Source of the DNA: Ceratopteris richardii | Lineage: Eukaryota; Streptophyta; Polypodiopsida; Polypodiales; Pteridaceae | Reading direction: 5' to 3' | DNA length: 64,000 nucleotides | Assembly (NCBI GenBank): GCA_020310875.1 | Contig: CM035420.1 | Span: forward strand, 183,237,198-183,301,197 | Shown here: positions 34,251-44,935 of the stretch, one piece after another | Layout: every line of letters starts with the position of its first letter | How positions within the stretch are numbered: position 1 is the stretch's first letter | The notes under the pieces: model-generated | Databases searched by the model: none | What the model saw: only the letters and a program-made list of their open reading frames with translations | What the model was told of the DNA's origin: nothing | Program-made: the position numbers and the translations under genes

Positions 34251-35290
34251 AAATTAAAAAATTTTGACAAAGTGCTCTACACATACTTTTAAGAAAATGC
34301 ACTGGCGGGCACACAATATACAACAATATGACCAAAGGGCACTATGCACCCTTGTATAAAAACCCTAGTGCTTGTGGCACAGATACAAATGATAAGAATG
34401 CTGAATGTTCTTATTTCTTCCTTGCAACACCTGCAAAAGAACATGCTACCATCCTACTTGCATACAAAATGCAGAGCTAAACAAGCATATGAAAAAATGT
34501 ATATGAATATGTAATGTGCTATGCTTGTCCTAGATGCAAAACAATGCATAAAGAGAGTAGAGATGCATGAAAATCATGAGAAAAACTTATCTTAGGTTTT
34601 GAAATTTCTTGTGGATCTCGATCCTCCTTGCATCACAAAGGTGTTTCTATGGGAGTCATTGGTAGAAACTAGCCAACTTCAAGTGTGTAGATAAAATCAA
34701 ATGCTATTTTCTAGCTACTTAAAAGATAGTTCTCTAAGCGAGGATTCCATTACAAGTGAAATCACTCAATTTGATTGAGTAATGAGAGAGCTATGGCAAT
34801 TTTGTTGAGGCTAGTACTCCAAATGGGAACAAGAAATAATTTCAAAATTTGTTCCTCCTTGAGCCTTCATGTGAGTGGATCTCCTTCTAGATGCATGTGT
34901 GGCCTCTGTATATATTCTATATAGTGCATTGACAGCCCAATTTTCAGAGAACTAAGAAGCTTGAGATGCAACACTTCTCACAATAAGAGGAAGAGGATAC
35001 GAGTATTTTTCTCACGCTTGGGCACTCGCAGGCGGGGCTGGGCATTCTCTGATGGCCATCTGTCTGTTGTTGTGGCAGGCTAGGTGGTTGATTGCTTGTA
35101 GGCCTCCTTAGGGGGTGCTTAGGCTCATCTCAGGCAGTCTAAAGTCCTCTTTTTTGATTCAGTAAGCTCTTTGTCCTTCTCTCATTGGGGGCAATCAGAG
35201 ATACATCCAAAGATGATGATGAGTCATGTCACAAAATGACAATCGCATATCAAAACTTAAAAAAAAAAAGAAACCACAAGTCATCCCAAA

Positions 35291-35307
35291 AAGCTTTTGA
35301 TACCAAG
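35291..35307 (-). other. Primer-binding site region of Gypsy-C
   Basis: CTTGGTATCAAAAGCTT on the minus strand adjoins the LTR and resembles the tRNA-Met site TGGTATCAGAGC. Confidence 0.6.
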
Positions 35308-35495
35308 TATTAGAAACTCTTTAAATTCTATCTTGAAGGCTTGAAACTAGGATCCATGAATGATGTGTGTGCCACTCTCCTCCCATCCATTATATCCCTT
35401 TGTATTCAAAATAGCAATGATCTGGAATGGCCTAGTGTCGACATGTGACCACCATGCAACACTCATCCCCATTACCATTGAATACCTTAGGATAT
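35308..35495 (-). repeat. 5' LTR of Gypsy-C, interrupted by Copia-B2
   Basis: 188 bp match the 3' LTR up to CTTAGGATAT, where Copia-B2 begins. The remaining ~85 bp of LTR do not reappear at the far side of the copia nest. Confidence 0.82.
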
Positions 35496-35722
35496 TGTGG
35501 GAGTTTGAGGTTTGTGGAAGCACAACAAAACAAGGAAGAAGGAGAAGCTTGGAGCACAACACACAATAATGAATGTATTACCAAGTGAATGTACAAAGAT
35601 AAATGATCCATTAGAGTTATAAGTGTATATACAAGCCGTGGAAAAAAAACTCCTAAAGAGGGAAGAAAGTGCCCCAACAGCTTAAGTGTGTTCATACACA
35701 TCACTACCAGAATATATCAACA
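35496..35722 (-). repeat. 3' LTR of Copia-B2
   Basis: 227 bp, of the same family as the LTR at 14650. The next bases on the right are the polypurine tract (AAGGGGGATT on the minus strand). Confidence 0.88.
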
Positions 35723-37451
35723 AATCCCCCTTGGGAATGATGCAATGAACAACGAGATGGCATTGATGTTTAAGGAAGTGCCAAGCTATGTGGAAAGAGA
35801 TAAATCCACAAAAGGAAGTAAGTCCAAAGCTTTGCAGAAAGCTTCAAACTTTTCCCAAGGCTAAGCCTTTTTTAAAAGATCTACAATGTTATCATGCATG
35901 GGTACATATGCCAAAGTGATCTCCCTAGCAGAGAACGTCTCCCTGACATAATGATAATGCACTTCAATGTGCTTTCTGCAACCATGGAATATAGGGTTCC
36001 TCACAATTGCCAATGAGCTCTGATTGTCAATGAAGATGGTGGTGGCAGAAGAATGACCAACACCCAAATCATCCAAAAGGCATCTGAGCCACACACAATC
36101 AATAGCCATTGTGAAAGCTATCCTATACTTAGCTTCACAACTAAAACTGTCCATAGTAGTCTGCTTCTTAATAAACCAAGATATGCATGAGCTACCAAGC
36201 ATGAAGCAAAAAACCACTAGTGGACACATGAGTGTCATAGCAACCGTGCCAGTTAGAGTAAAAAAAAGCATGTAAATCTGGCAGCAGTGATGCCCCCTTG
36301 GGATAAAACAATCCAAGTAGTTGGGTACCACTCAAAGTAGCGAAAGTTGCAATTAGCTGCCTGCCAATGCTTGACACCTAGGCAATGCATAAACTTGCTC
36401 ATCTAAGAGGCATCAAACTAAATATCATGTCAAGTTATGCATAAGTAAATCAAGCATCCAAGAACCTGCTAATAGAGAACAACATCAAATGCATCTCTAG
36501 CATCATGAAGATTCAACCATAAACTTGTTTCCATAGGGGTGGCAATAGGTTTGTAGACTTCAAGGCCAAAATTTTGTAATAATGCATCAATATATTTTGT
36601 TTGAAAAAAATCTACTCCGCCATTAAATTGCATAAACAGAATGCCCAAATAATGATGTAAAAGCCTCAAATTTGAGATCTCAAAAAAGTCATGCAAATTA
36701 GCCTTAAAATCAGCAATATGCTTCTCATTAGGACCAATGAGTAGCATGTCATCAACATAGACAACAATGATATGAAGCACATCATTTGCACACTCAACGT
36801 ATAAGGTGCTCTCACTTGGAATGTTCTCAAAACCATGTGCAATCAAGTAGGCATGTATCTCATGGTGGTTGCTTCAAACCATATAATGCCTTTTTCAACT
36901 TGCACACTTTGTTTTCATGCCCTTTTTGCACAAAACCATGGGGCTAAAATACATATACTTCTTCATGTAAGTCACCATTTAGAAATGTAGTCTTAATGTC
37001 CAACTGATGTACATTCAAACCATGATGAGCTATAAGTGCACAAATGCTACGAATTGTGGTCATTTGGCATGTGAGAGCAAAGTTCTCAGCAATAACCTTT
37101 TACGAAAAGCCTCGCCTTATACCTATCAATTGTTCCATCAAGCTTACACTTCATCTTGTATAACCATTTAGTGCCAATGGCCTTTTTGCGTAGAGGCAAA
37201 TCACATATATACTAAGTAACATTCTTCATAATAGCATCATATTTTGATTGCATAGCAGCCATCCAATTTTTTGAATTTTGTGCGTCATCAAAAGAAACAT
37301 GCTCATTCTCATCACAAATACTAGAGGCAGCCATTGCATAAAAAACTGATGCAAAAAAAGCACTATGAGAGCCTAAATGAGTATGGTATGATAGAGGTGC
37401 ATCTAATTGGCTATCTCGCAAAGTCTTCACCAGCCATTGAGGCATAGTTTT
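35496..37451 (-). mobile_element. Copia-B2, part 1: LTR, RNase H and RT
   Basis: A minus-strand copia of the B family: 3' LTR 35496-35722, RNase H (about 36400-35861: HYHYVRETFSAREITLAYVP), reverse transcriptase (about 37440-36470: VVYVDDMLLIGPNEKH, MAAMQSKYDAIMKN). At 37451 it is interrupted by Copia-B3 and resumes at 55662. It inserted into the Gypsy-C 5' LTR. Several breaks; fossil. Confidence 0.87.
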
Positions 37452-37662
37452 TGTTGATATATTTAGTTAGTGATGTGTGTGAACACACTAGGATCATTGG
37501 GGCACTTTTTTCCCTATTTAGGAGGTTTTTGTCCCCCTAGCTTGTATGTACGCCTATTGCCCTAATGGTTCACTGATCCTTGTACATTCTATGTGTTGTG
37601 CTCCAAGCTTCTTCTTCTTCCTTGTGTTGTTCGCATGCTTTCGCAGACTTCAAACTCCAACA
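37452..37662 (+). repeat. 5' LTR of Copia-B3
   Basis: 211 bp, TGTTGATATATTTAG to ACTCCAACA. It is shorter than the 3' LTR mainly by a gap in the R/U5 part. Confidence 0.92.
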
Positions 37663-37676
37663 ATTGGTATCAGAGC
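37663..37676 (+). other. Primer-binding site of Copia-B3
   Basis: ATTGGTATCAGAGC follows the LTR directly and matches the initiator tRNA-Met 3' end. Confidence 0.92.
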
Positions 37677-38016
37677 ATGTTGCCGCTTCATCTCGGGTGT
37701 TGTCAACACCCCCTGATCATAGTCTCAAAATTGCACAAAATTTGTTGAGCATACTCAAGGTGATTAGGAGATCAAAACTGCTTTGCTTTGTGGTACCAAA
37801 ATCACGATCTGAGCTCGTTTCGACCTCCGAATGCACTATCACAGTGCTTGTGTAGGCTATTTTGTCTTTTTGTGCCAAAGATATATACAGGTTTTGGTTT
37901 GCCAGTATAAGCATCTCAAAGTCTACTATAGGTTTAGCAGAACTCCTCAGGGTAGTTCTGTTCAACTTTTTCAGATACAATCATTTTTCTACATTAGGGT
38001 ATTTTATTCAATGTCC

Positions 38017-38940
38017 ATGGCTAAAAGCAGTGATGTATTTCGTATGTTGGATGATGAGGATAAGTTGGATGGTATGCATTACCCATCGTGGGCTTATATG
38101 ATGCATCATGTATTGGTCGCAAAATGACTATGGAATATTGTGCAGGGTGTTGAAAAACGTCCTATTACACCTGCAAATATAGGTACTGAAGCTGATGCAA
38201 ATGGCATCGAAGATGGTGATATTTTGCAAATTCCTACTCATGTTGTGGTTTCTGTTGCACCTACTACAGAGCAAATTCGATGGGATGGTAGAGATGCTCA
38301 AGCACATGCATTGATCGCCTTGTCTGTCAAACGTACAATTATTCCTCACATTTGCTCTTGCAAAATAGCTAAGGATGCTTGGGATACACTTACCACATTG
38401 TACCAGGCCAGGAATGAGGCTTGTGTTGCTTACCTCCAAAAACAGTTGGAGAGTGAGCATATGAATGAAGGTATTTCTATGGACAATTTTCTAACAAAGA
38501 TCAAAGTCTTGAAGGAACAATTGATTTCTACTGATGAAGTTATATAGATAGCTCACTTGTGCAGAGCGTTCTGAATGGTCTTTGTGAAACATATTAGAGT
38601 TTTGCTTCTACTCTTCATTTGAGATGAAAGGCAATCCAAATGCCTTGACATTTGAGCAGTTAATCTTTGTTCTATTGCAGGAAGATCAGTCTAGGTAGAA
38701 TAGGTCTATTATGCATGTTGCAGATCAAGCTTTCTTGGTTACTCAAAAGGACAAAGGTAAATGGAGCTCATCTATTAGTAAGCAGAAATCTGCAAATGCT
38801 TCACATTTGAAGAAGGAAGACAAAGATGAGAAGAAATCAAAAAAGTAGAAATTCTTTTGTAAGTACTGTAAATGAAACGATCATTTATTAAAGAACAGTC
38901 CAAAATTGGCTGCCAAAGAGGCAAAGAAAAAGAGGCTTGA
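38017..38940 (+). pseudogene. Copia-B3 gag (decayed)
   Basis: It starts MAKSSDVFRMLDDEDKLDG. The UBN2-type copia gag follows: AWDTLTTLYQARNEACVAYL, QLESEHMNEGISMDNFL. A lysine-rich stretch with a CKYCK zinc-knuckle-like motif lies near 38860. The matching gag of Copia-B4 starts at 56532. Fossil. Confidence 0.82.
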
Positions 38941-40200
38941 ATGGTTGTTGCAGAGGCCTTTACACCGAAAATAGAGTGTGCTAATCTTGTGCAGAATGAA
39001 GAATGGGTGTTTACTACTGTTTGCAGTTTTCACCCATCTTCTCATGAGCAATGTATGTCTGCAGTAGACTCAGCTGTTTGGTATTTTGATAGTGGGGCAA
39101 CCAAACATATTACCTCACAGTGCAGTTTCTTCACTTCACTTGAGCATGCCCCTACAAGGAATAGTGTCACATGCACCAACAAATCCTCTTATCCTATCAT
39201 GGGAGTTGATAAGATCATTCTGACTACTACTGATGGTACTTTGTCGGATGCTTTATTTGTGTCAGGGATCAAGAAAAATCTGTTATCAGTTTCAGCATTA
39301 GCCAAGATTGGTTTGGTTGTGAAATTTGTTGATGTCAGATGTACAATTCATGATTCATCAAATGGCAACATGATTATTACTTCTGGCATTTTATGTCATG
39401 GGCTATATAAGCTCATAGACTATGAAAAATCAGTAAATGATTTAGCATGTGGAGTACATGATTCTCAAGCTATATGAGATGCAAAGCTTTGGCATGCACG
39501 CTTTGGTCATCTGAATTTTGCTAGTTTACTATGCCTACAGAAATTTCAAATGGTGTCCTCTTTGCTCAAACTTGAGGCACCCGATAAACATGTTTGTGAA
39601 AGCTGTATTTTGGGAAAAATCATCATTCATCCTTCCCAAAAGATGGTTTAGTTCGAGCTACTCAAAAATTATAGCTTGTACATAGTGATGTTTGTGGTCC
39701 TATGCAGACACCTTCTTTTGGAAATGATCTTTACTTCGTGCATGCATGGGTATATCCACTGAAAGCAAGGTCCGAAGTGTTTATGTGCTTCAAACAACGA
39801 CTCAAAATCTGTTAGCATGTAAAATGGGCACCCTCCATTTTGATCGAGGGGGGGATACATTTCTTCTAACTTCAATGCATTTCTGTCTCAATGTGGGGTA
39901 AAACATTAGTGTATAGTGCCATATACACTTCAACTAAATGGAGTTTCTGAACGGAAGAACAGGTCACTCATGGACATGGCAAGGTGTATGGTCAAGAGTT
40001 AGGCTTTACCACATAGTTTCTAGCTTGAGGTTGTCATGTGTGCAACATATGTACTTAACAGATGTCCCACTAAAGCATTCTAGTCTATCACTCCATATGA
40101 GGTTTGGCATGGTTGTAAGCCATCTGTTGCTCACCTGTGTGTTTTTGGTTGCGATGCATTAGTGCCTGAACAATATTGCAAGGCATTTAGTCGTGATGTT
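38941..40200 (+). pseudogene. Copia-B3 protease and integrase (decayed)
   Basis: The protease motif is WYFDSGATKHITSQ (about 39078), with KKNLLSVSALAK near 39270. The GAG-pre-integrase domain begins at about 39480 (LWHARFGHLNFA), and integrase remnants run to about 40200. All belong to Ty1/copia. Several breaks. Confidence 0.82.
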
Positions 40201-40399
40201 GTTTTTGTGGAAGATGCTATTTAGCCTTTAGTTTCATGTATGAAGGAGATAGCAAATTAGATGCACCTCTATCATATCATACTTGTTTAGGTTCTCATAG
40301 TGTCTATTTTGCATCAAATTGCTATGTTATGACTACCTCTAGTCTTTGTGATGAGACTGAGCCTATTTCATTTGATGAAGCATAAAATTTTGAATATTG

Positions 40400-41240
40400 G
40401 ATGGTTGCAATGCAATCTAAATATGATGCTATCGTGAAAAATGGTACTTGGTCTTTATGTGACTTGCCTCCTGGCAAGAAGGCCATTGGCACTAAGTGGG
40501 TATACAAGCTGAAGTGTAAATTTGATGGAACAATTAACAGGTATAAGGCTAGGCTTGTTGCAAAGGGTTATGTGCAGGAAAGAGGCATTGATTTTGATGA
40601 GACCTTTGCACCTACATGTGGAATGACTAGAGTCCGTAGCATATGTGCACTTGCAGCTCATCATGGTTGGAATGTACATCAGTTGAACATTAAAACTGCA
40701 TTTCTGAATGGTGACTTGCATGAAGAAGTGTATGTTTTTTAGCCCTATGGCTTTGTGCAGAAGGGGCACGAAAACCAAGTGTGTAAGTTAAAGAAGGTAT
40801 TATATGGTCTAAAGCAAGCATCACATGCTTGGTATGAAAAGATACATGCCTATCTGATTACACATGGTTTTGAGAACAATCCAATTGATAGCACCTTATA
40901 TGTTAAGCGTGCTAATGATGTGCTTCTGATCATTGTTGTGTATGTTGATGACATGCTACTCACTAGTTCTCGTGATAGGCATTTTGCTGATTTTAAGGCT
41001 GATTTGCATGCCTCATTTGAGATGTCTGATTTGGGGCATTTGCATCATTATTTGGGCATTCAGTTTATGCAAGTTGATGGTGGAATGGCATTGTGTCAAA
41101 CAAAATATATTGACATATTAGTGCAACATTTTGGCCTTGAAGAGTGTAAACCTATTGCCACTCCTATGGAGTTAGGTTTACAATTGAGTCTTCATGATGC
41201 TGGAGATGCATTTGATATGGTTCTCTATCACTAGGTTGTT
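40400..41240 (+). pseudogene. Copia-B3 reverse transcriptase (decayed)
   Basis: RT signatures: AIGTKWVYKLKCKFDG, RYKARLVAKGY, DFDETFAPT, LKKVLYGLKQASHAWYEK, the active site VVYVDDMLLTSS (about 40940), and HHYLGIQFMQVDGG. The domain is well preserved for a fossil. Confidence 0.88.
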
Positions 41241-41313
41241 GGATGCTTTATTTACGTATGCATTACTCGATGAGATATTCAATTTGTTGTCTCACAAATG
41301 AGCAGATTTATGC

Positions 41314-41318
41314 ATTGC
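41314..41318. repeat. Target-site duplication of Gypsy-A1 (left copy)
   Basis: ATTGC here and again at 54780-54784, exactly outside the two LTRs. The Copia-B3 coding sequence continues across the pair. Confidence 0.97.
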
Positions 41319-41927
41319 TGTTGAAGCTCAAAGTCAAGGACAAAGCATGGAAGCACATCAAAAGGTGGACACACGAGGAAAGGGAGCAAGTAGGGAGCTC
41401 CAAGAAGTGTATGTCAAATTTTCAGAAGAATCCCCTACAAAAATAGTGATTTTCATCACTAGAAACCATTGTAAATACCATTATCTATTTTTAGTAACTC
41501 CATTTTGTTCAAGCCGAGGAGTCCTCGAGCTTGAGGAGTATTAGAAGTACCATCGTACCAATTTTCATAATTTTTAGACTTCATTTGAGCCCTCAAATAA
41601 GCCCTGGAACCTAATTTTTAACTAAGCCGGACACTAGGTCTGGACAGGGCCAAAACTAGTCAAAAAACTATAAAAAGAGCTAGAGAGCTCATTTTTGGGG
41701 TTAGCTTGTTAGAGAATAGAACTTTTGTAAGAGAACTCTTTTGCAATCTAAGCTTTCCATTGTTCCTCTCTTTGATCTTACTTTGTGCGCGTGTGTGTGT
41801 ATGTGTGTGCATGTTTGTGTGCTTTCACTCACGCACTTGTGCCTTCACTTGCTCGTGGTCGTCATACCGGTCCTCACGTCTCCGCGGATTGACAAGTAAA
41901 GGAGGTGGTGCTTACGCTTGAGCTACA
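41319..41927 (+). repeat. 5' LTR of Gypsy-A1
   Basis: 609 bp, TGTTGAAGCTCAAAG to TTGAGCTACA. It carries a TATA box and a GTGTGTGTATGTG microsatellite. A short open frame inside each LTR (41706 and 54558) is the same LTR sequence twice and not a gene. Confidence 0.96.
41669..41677 (+). promoter_or_regulatory. TATA box of the Gypsy-A1 LTR promoter
   Basis: TATAAAAAG lies 350 bases into the LTR, preceded by CAAAAAAC. The copy in the 3' LTR is at about 54521. Transcription would start about 30 bases downstream. Confidence 0.65.
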
Positions 41928-41935
41928 CCAAATTT

Positions 41936-41952
41936 TGGCGCCGTTGCCGGGG
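41936..41952 (+). other. Primer-binding site of Gypsy-A1 (tRNA-Asp type)
   Basis: TGGCGCCGTTGCCGGGG lies eight bases after the LTR. This motif is used by Athila/Tat/Ogre-group elements and is complementary to tRNA-Asp. Confidence 0.9.
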
Positions 41953-42279
41953 AGAGAGCTTCGAGGACGAGCGTTGTGATGGTAAGATCGTAGATTTGCG
42001 ACGTTGGAAGGTAAAAAAAACTGTCATTTCAGTTCATTTTCTGTTTTTTCCTCTTCATCTTCATCATCATCATCATCTCCACCTTCTTCCATCTTCTTCT
42101 TCATAGAAATTTCTTGTTTTTTAGTGCATTTTCACCATTTTCATACCATTTTTCATGCATTATTGTGTGGGAAGGAGTTAGGAGGTGCAAGGGAGAGCAA
42201 GCGCTGTGTTTTTTTCATGATTTTCTGCTCATACGGAGCTCGCCATAGCCGGCGCTCATAAATTTGAATTTCCCGCCAA

Positions 42280-43210
42280 AAAACGCGATTCTGTGATGAA
42301 AATCACGATTCTGTGAAAATTCAAATTTTTTTGAAAAATCACGATTTTCAGTTTTCCCGCCTAAAAGTTGGTTGAAAAGAATCGCGACTCTGTGTTTTTT
42401 CTCAAAAAAAAAAAAAAAAAAAACACGATTCTCTGCTCAAAATCGCGATTCTCACCAATCACGATTTTCAGCAAAAACACGATTTTGTGAAAAACACGAC
42501 TTTCTGCTCAAAATCGCGATTTTCACAAATCACGATTTTCAGCGAAAAATACGATTTTGAGAAAAACACGATTCTCTATGACAAAATCGCGATTTTCATG
42601 CCAAAAACACGATTTTGTGAAAAAGGCGATTCTGTGAAAACACGAATTTTTGCTTAAAATCGCGATTTTCAAAAACACGATTTTGTGCTCAACATCGCGA
42701 TTTTCATGTGAAAAATACGATTATGAGAAAACACGATTTTCAGTCAAAAACACGATTTTGTGAATCACGATTCTCTGAGTCAAAATCGCGATTCTCTAAA
42801 ACACGATTTTGTGATCAACATCGCGATTTTCAGAAACACGATTTTGTGATCAACATCGCGATTTTCAGAAACACGATTTTGTGATCAACATCGCGATTTT
42901 CAAAAACACGATTTTGTGATCAACATCGCGATTTTCAGAAACACGATTTTGTGATCAACATCGCGATTTTCAAAAACACGATTTTATGATCAACATCGCG
43001 ATTTTCGCGATTTTCAGAAACACGATTTTGTGATCAACATCGCAATTTTCAAAAACACGATTTTGTGATCAACATCGCGATTTTCAAAAACACGATTTTG
43101 TGATCAACATCGCGATTTTCAAATCACGATTTTCTGCTCAAAATCGCGATTTTTTTTTGACTTCACAGCATCGCGATTTTCAGAAAGTTCACAAAATCGC
43201 GATTTTCTCG
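42280..43210 (+). repeat. Leader tandem array of CACGATTTT / ATCGCGATTTT units
   Basis: About 0.9 kb of alternating CACGATTTT and ATCGCGATTTT motifs. From 42800 to 43125 it settles into about nine copies of a 35-bp unit (ACACGATTTTGTGATCAAC followed by ATCGCGATTTTCAGAA). Many units contain the palindrome ATCGCGAT, extended in places to AAAATCGCGATTTT. The array is rich in CpG while its surroundings are AT-rich. It sits between primer site and gag, so it would be part of the genomic RNA leader. It has no unique spacers and is not a CRISPR. Confidence 0.95.
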
Positions 43211-43474
43211 AAAGGTCCTGTTTGCCTGTTTTGACCCCCAGGAGCCTGATTTGACATAGCTTTCTCATCCAAAGTCCATTTTTTGAGCTCTATAGCTTGT
43301 TGGAAAGCTCGTTTCAAATCCTACACGATCTCAACTGTTTTTTTCAAGAATAATGCGTTGATTTTGAGATAGGATAATTTGAAGTTGACCCTCAGGTGGG
43401 ACTAGGGAACCAAGGGGGCTCTAAAGAATTTTGAACCATACCAAAGGGAAAATTTGGACTCTTGACTAAAGCTT

Positions 43475-44935
43475 ATGAACCTGAGATCTGGTAGACACTT
43501 AGGCAAGGATAAACAAAGCATTAGATCTCCTGAGGCGAGTGTCAACCATACATCCAAGTCTTGGGCACAACAACTAAGTGGTGATCTTTTACTAAGTTCA
43601 GACACAAGTGATTCAGAAATGTCTTTTAGCATGGGAAAACCTGCAGGTGGCTCAGGGACTGCCCATCTACAAACACCGGAAGGTCCCTATAAGACACAGT
43701 TGGAATATATTCGGACCAACCAATTAGGTGCTCGCATCTATGAGGATGGTCTGAGGCGATCAGTGGTCCAACTCAAAAATCCAGATCAATCCTTTGGACT
43801 TGAACACCCGGTGGTCAAGTTCGAAGAGGGTTCATACATTGATAAGGAAGGAACCATGTATGTGGTTACCAACCAACCAGATAGGACCGATGAGTTTGGA
43901 AATATCATTCATGAGAATGAGATAGGAGACCTAGAACAAGGAAATATAGGACAAGGACCCCAGACTCCTAGAGGCAAGTCAGTTTTGACCCGAGTGATCA
44001 CTCCAGACTGGATCCCTCCAGACAACAAAAGCATAGAACTATTTTTGAATAGAGAAACAGAGGAAGCCTTTTGGAGATTCAAGCCAGAACAACCTAGCCA
44101 ATTGGGCATAGTCATCATCTACGAGTTCAAGGATCCAGAGATACCAGGAAAGGTTGTCTACCTGGATAACACATCAGAGAAAATTTTCTTGGTAACAGAA
44201 CATGATAGACATGCATATACTTGGAAGAATGAATTGATTTTCCCCCCACCAAGATCCAATGTTTCCCATGGCCTCCAAGGAGTAGGATCATCCCACGCTC
44301 ATGAAGCCCAGAGAGGAAGAACTAGAGAGAGACCTGAGGTAAGTTTTGCACACACCGTGGGCAGGAATAGAGCAGGATTTGAAAATGAAAGACCTGAAAG
44401 AGAGAGACATCAAGCACATAGGCAACAAAGAGATGAACAGGATTTTCCATTGCCTAGACCCCGAGAGTACCCAAGAACCCTTAGACCCATTCAAGTGATC
44501 AAGGCAATGAAGAACTATTTCGATGGGACAGGGGATCCTTATGATCATGTGGCCGAGTACAAACAAGTGCTGAGAGCCGAACAAATTGAGGACTGGTTCA
44601 CCCAGTACGAGGCATTTGGTTTGACCCTTAAGGGCACTGCCTTAGCTTGGTTTCAACCATTAAGTAGAAGCAGCTATCACGATATAGGTCAACTGCTAGA
44701 CGAATTCATTGTAGAATTTTCCAAGAGTGGTATCAGGTATAACACATCATCCTTGATCCACAGCTTCAAGCAGACTCCCCAAGAAACAGTGCGACTAGCA
44801 GGTAGAAGATTCAGACAGTATCTAGAAAGATGCCCTGCTCTAGAGTTACCCACTCCGGCCAAACAAGTGGCTTTGTTTCTTAGATGGCTTACTGAGCACC
44901 AAGTTAAGATCATATGTGTACTTGAAAGATCCTAG
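43475..44935 (+). CDS. Gypsy-A1 gag (capsid) frame
   Basis: 486 codons starting MNLRSGRHLGKDKQ. The first ~300 residues are matrix-like and poorly conserved, but both older copies keep PYKTQLEYIRTNQLGARIYEDGLRR-type sequence. The retrotransposon gag (capsid) domain is in the C-terminal third: IQVIKAMKNYFDGTGDPYDH, WFTQYEAFGLTLKG, TALAWFQPLS, FVEFSKSG-like sequence and ETVRLAGRRFRQYL. Gag forms the virus-like particle that packages the element RNA. It is followed directly by the pol frame, whose start holds the gag zinc knuckles. Confidence 0.88.
   Translation: MNLRSGRHLGKDKQSIRSPEASVNHTSKSWAQQLSGDLLLSSDTSDSEMSFSMGKPAGGSGTAHLQTPEGPYKTQLEYIRTNQLGARIYEDGLRRSVVQLKNPDQSFGLEHPVVKFEEGSYIDKEGTMYVVTNQPDRTDEFGNIIHENEIGDLEQGNIGQGPQTPRGKSVLTRVITPDWIPPDNKSIELFLNRETEEAFWRFKPEQPSQLGIVIIYEFKDPEIPGKVVYLDNTSEKIFLVTEHDRHAYTWKNELIFPPPRSNVSHGLQGVGSSHAHEAQRGRTRERPEVSFAHTVGRNRAGFENERPERERHQAHRQQRDEQDFPLPRPREYPRTLRPIQVIKAMKNYFDGTGDPYDHVAEYKQVLRAEQIEDWFTQYEAFGLTLKGTALAWFQPLSRSSYHDIGQLLDEFIVEFSKSGIRYNTSSLIHSFKQTPQETVRLAGRRFRQYLERCPALELPTPAKQVALFLRWLTEHQVKIICVLERS

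Larger units (their letters stand above)
31086..35495 (-). mobile_element. Gypsy-C: chromovirus, internally shortened
   Basis: On the minus strand: 3' LTR (31086-31355), a polypurine tract (31356-31367), a C-terminal integrase region (about 31990-31660: VHLVFHVDKLI), integrase core and zinc module (about 32660-31990), the end of RNase H (about 32945-32750), protease-like and zinc-knuckle-like gag sequence (about 33880-33400), a primer site and a 5' LTR (from 35308). No reverse transcriptase core was seen, so the middle appears deleted. It inserted into Gypsy-A2 at 31085. Its 5' LTR is interrupted at 35496 by Copia-B2, and the rest of that LTR was not found. Broken fossil. Confidence 0.8.

Noticed and set aside
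42280-43210. CRISPR-like array of regular repeats
   Set aside because: There are no unique spacers of constant length, the units are contiguous and degenerate, and the array lies inside a plant retrotransposon leader.
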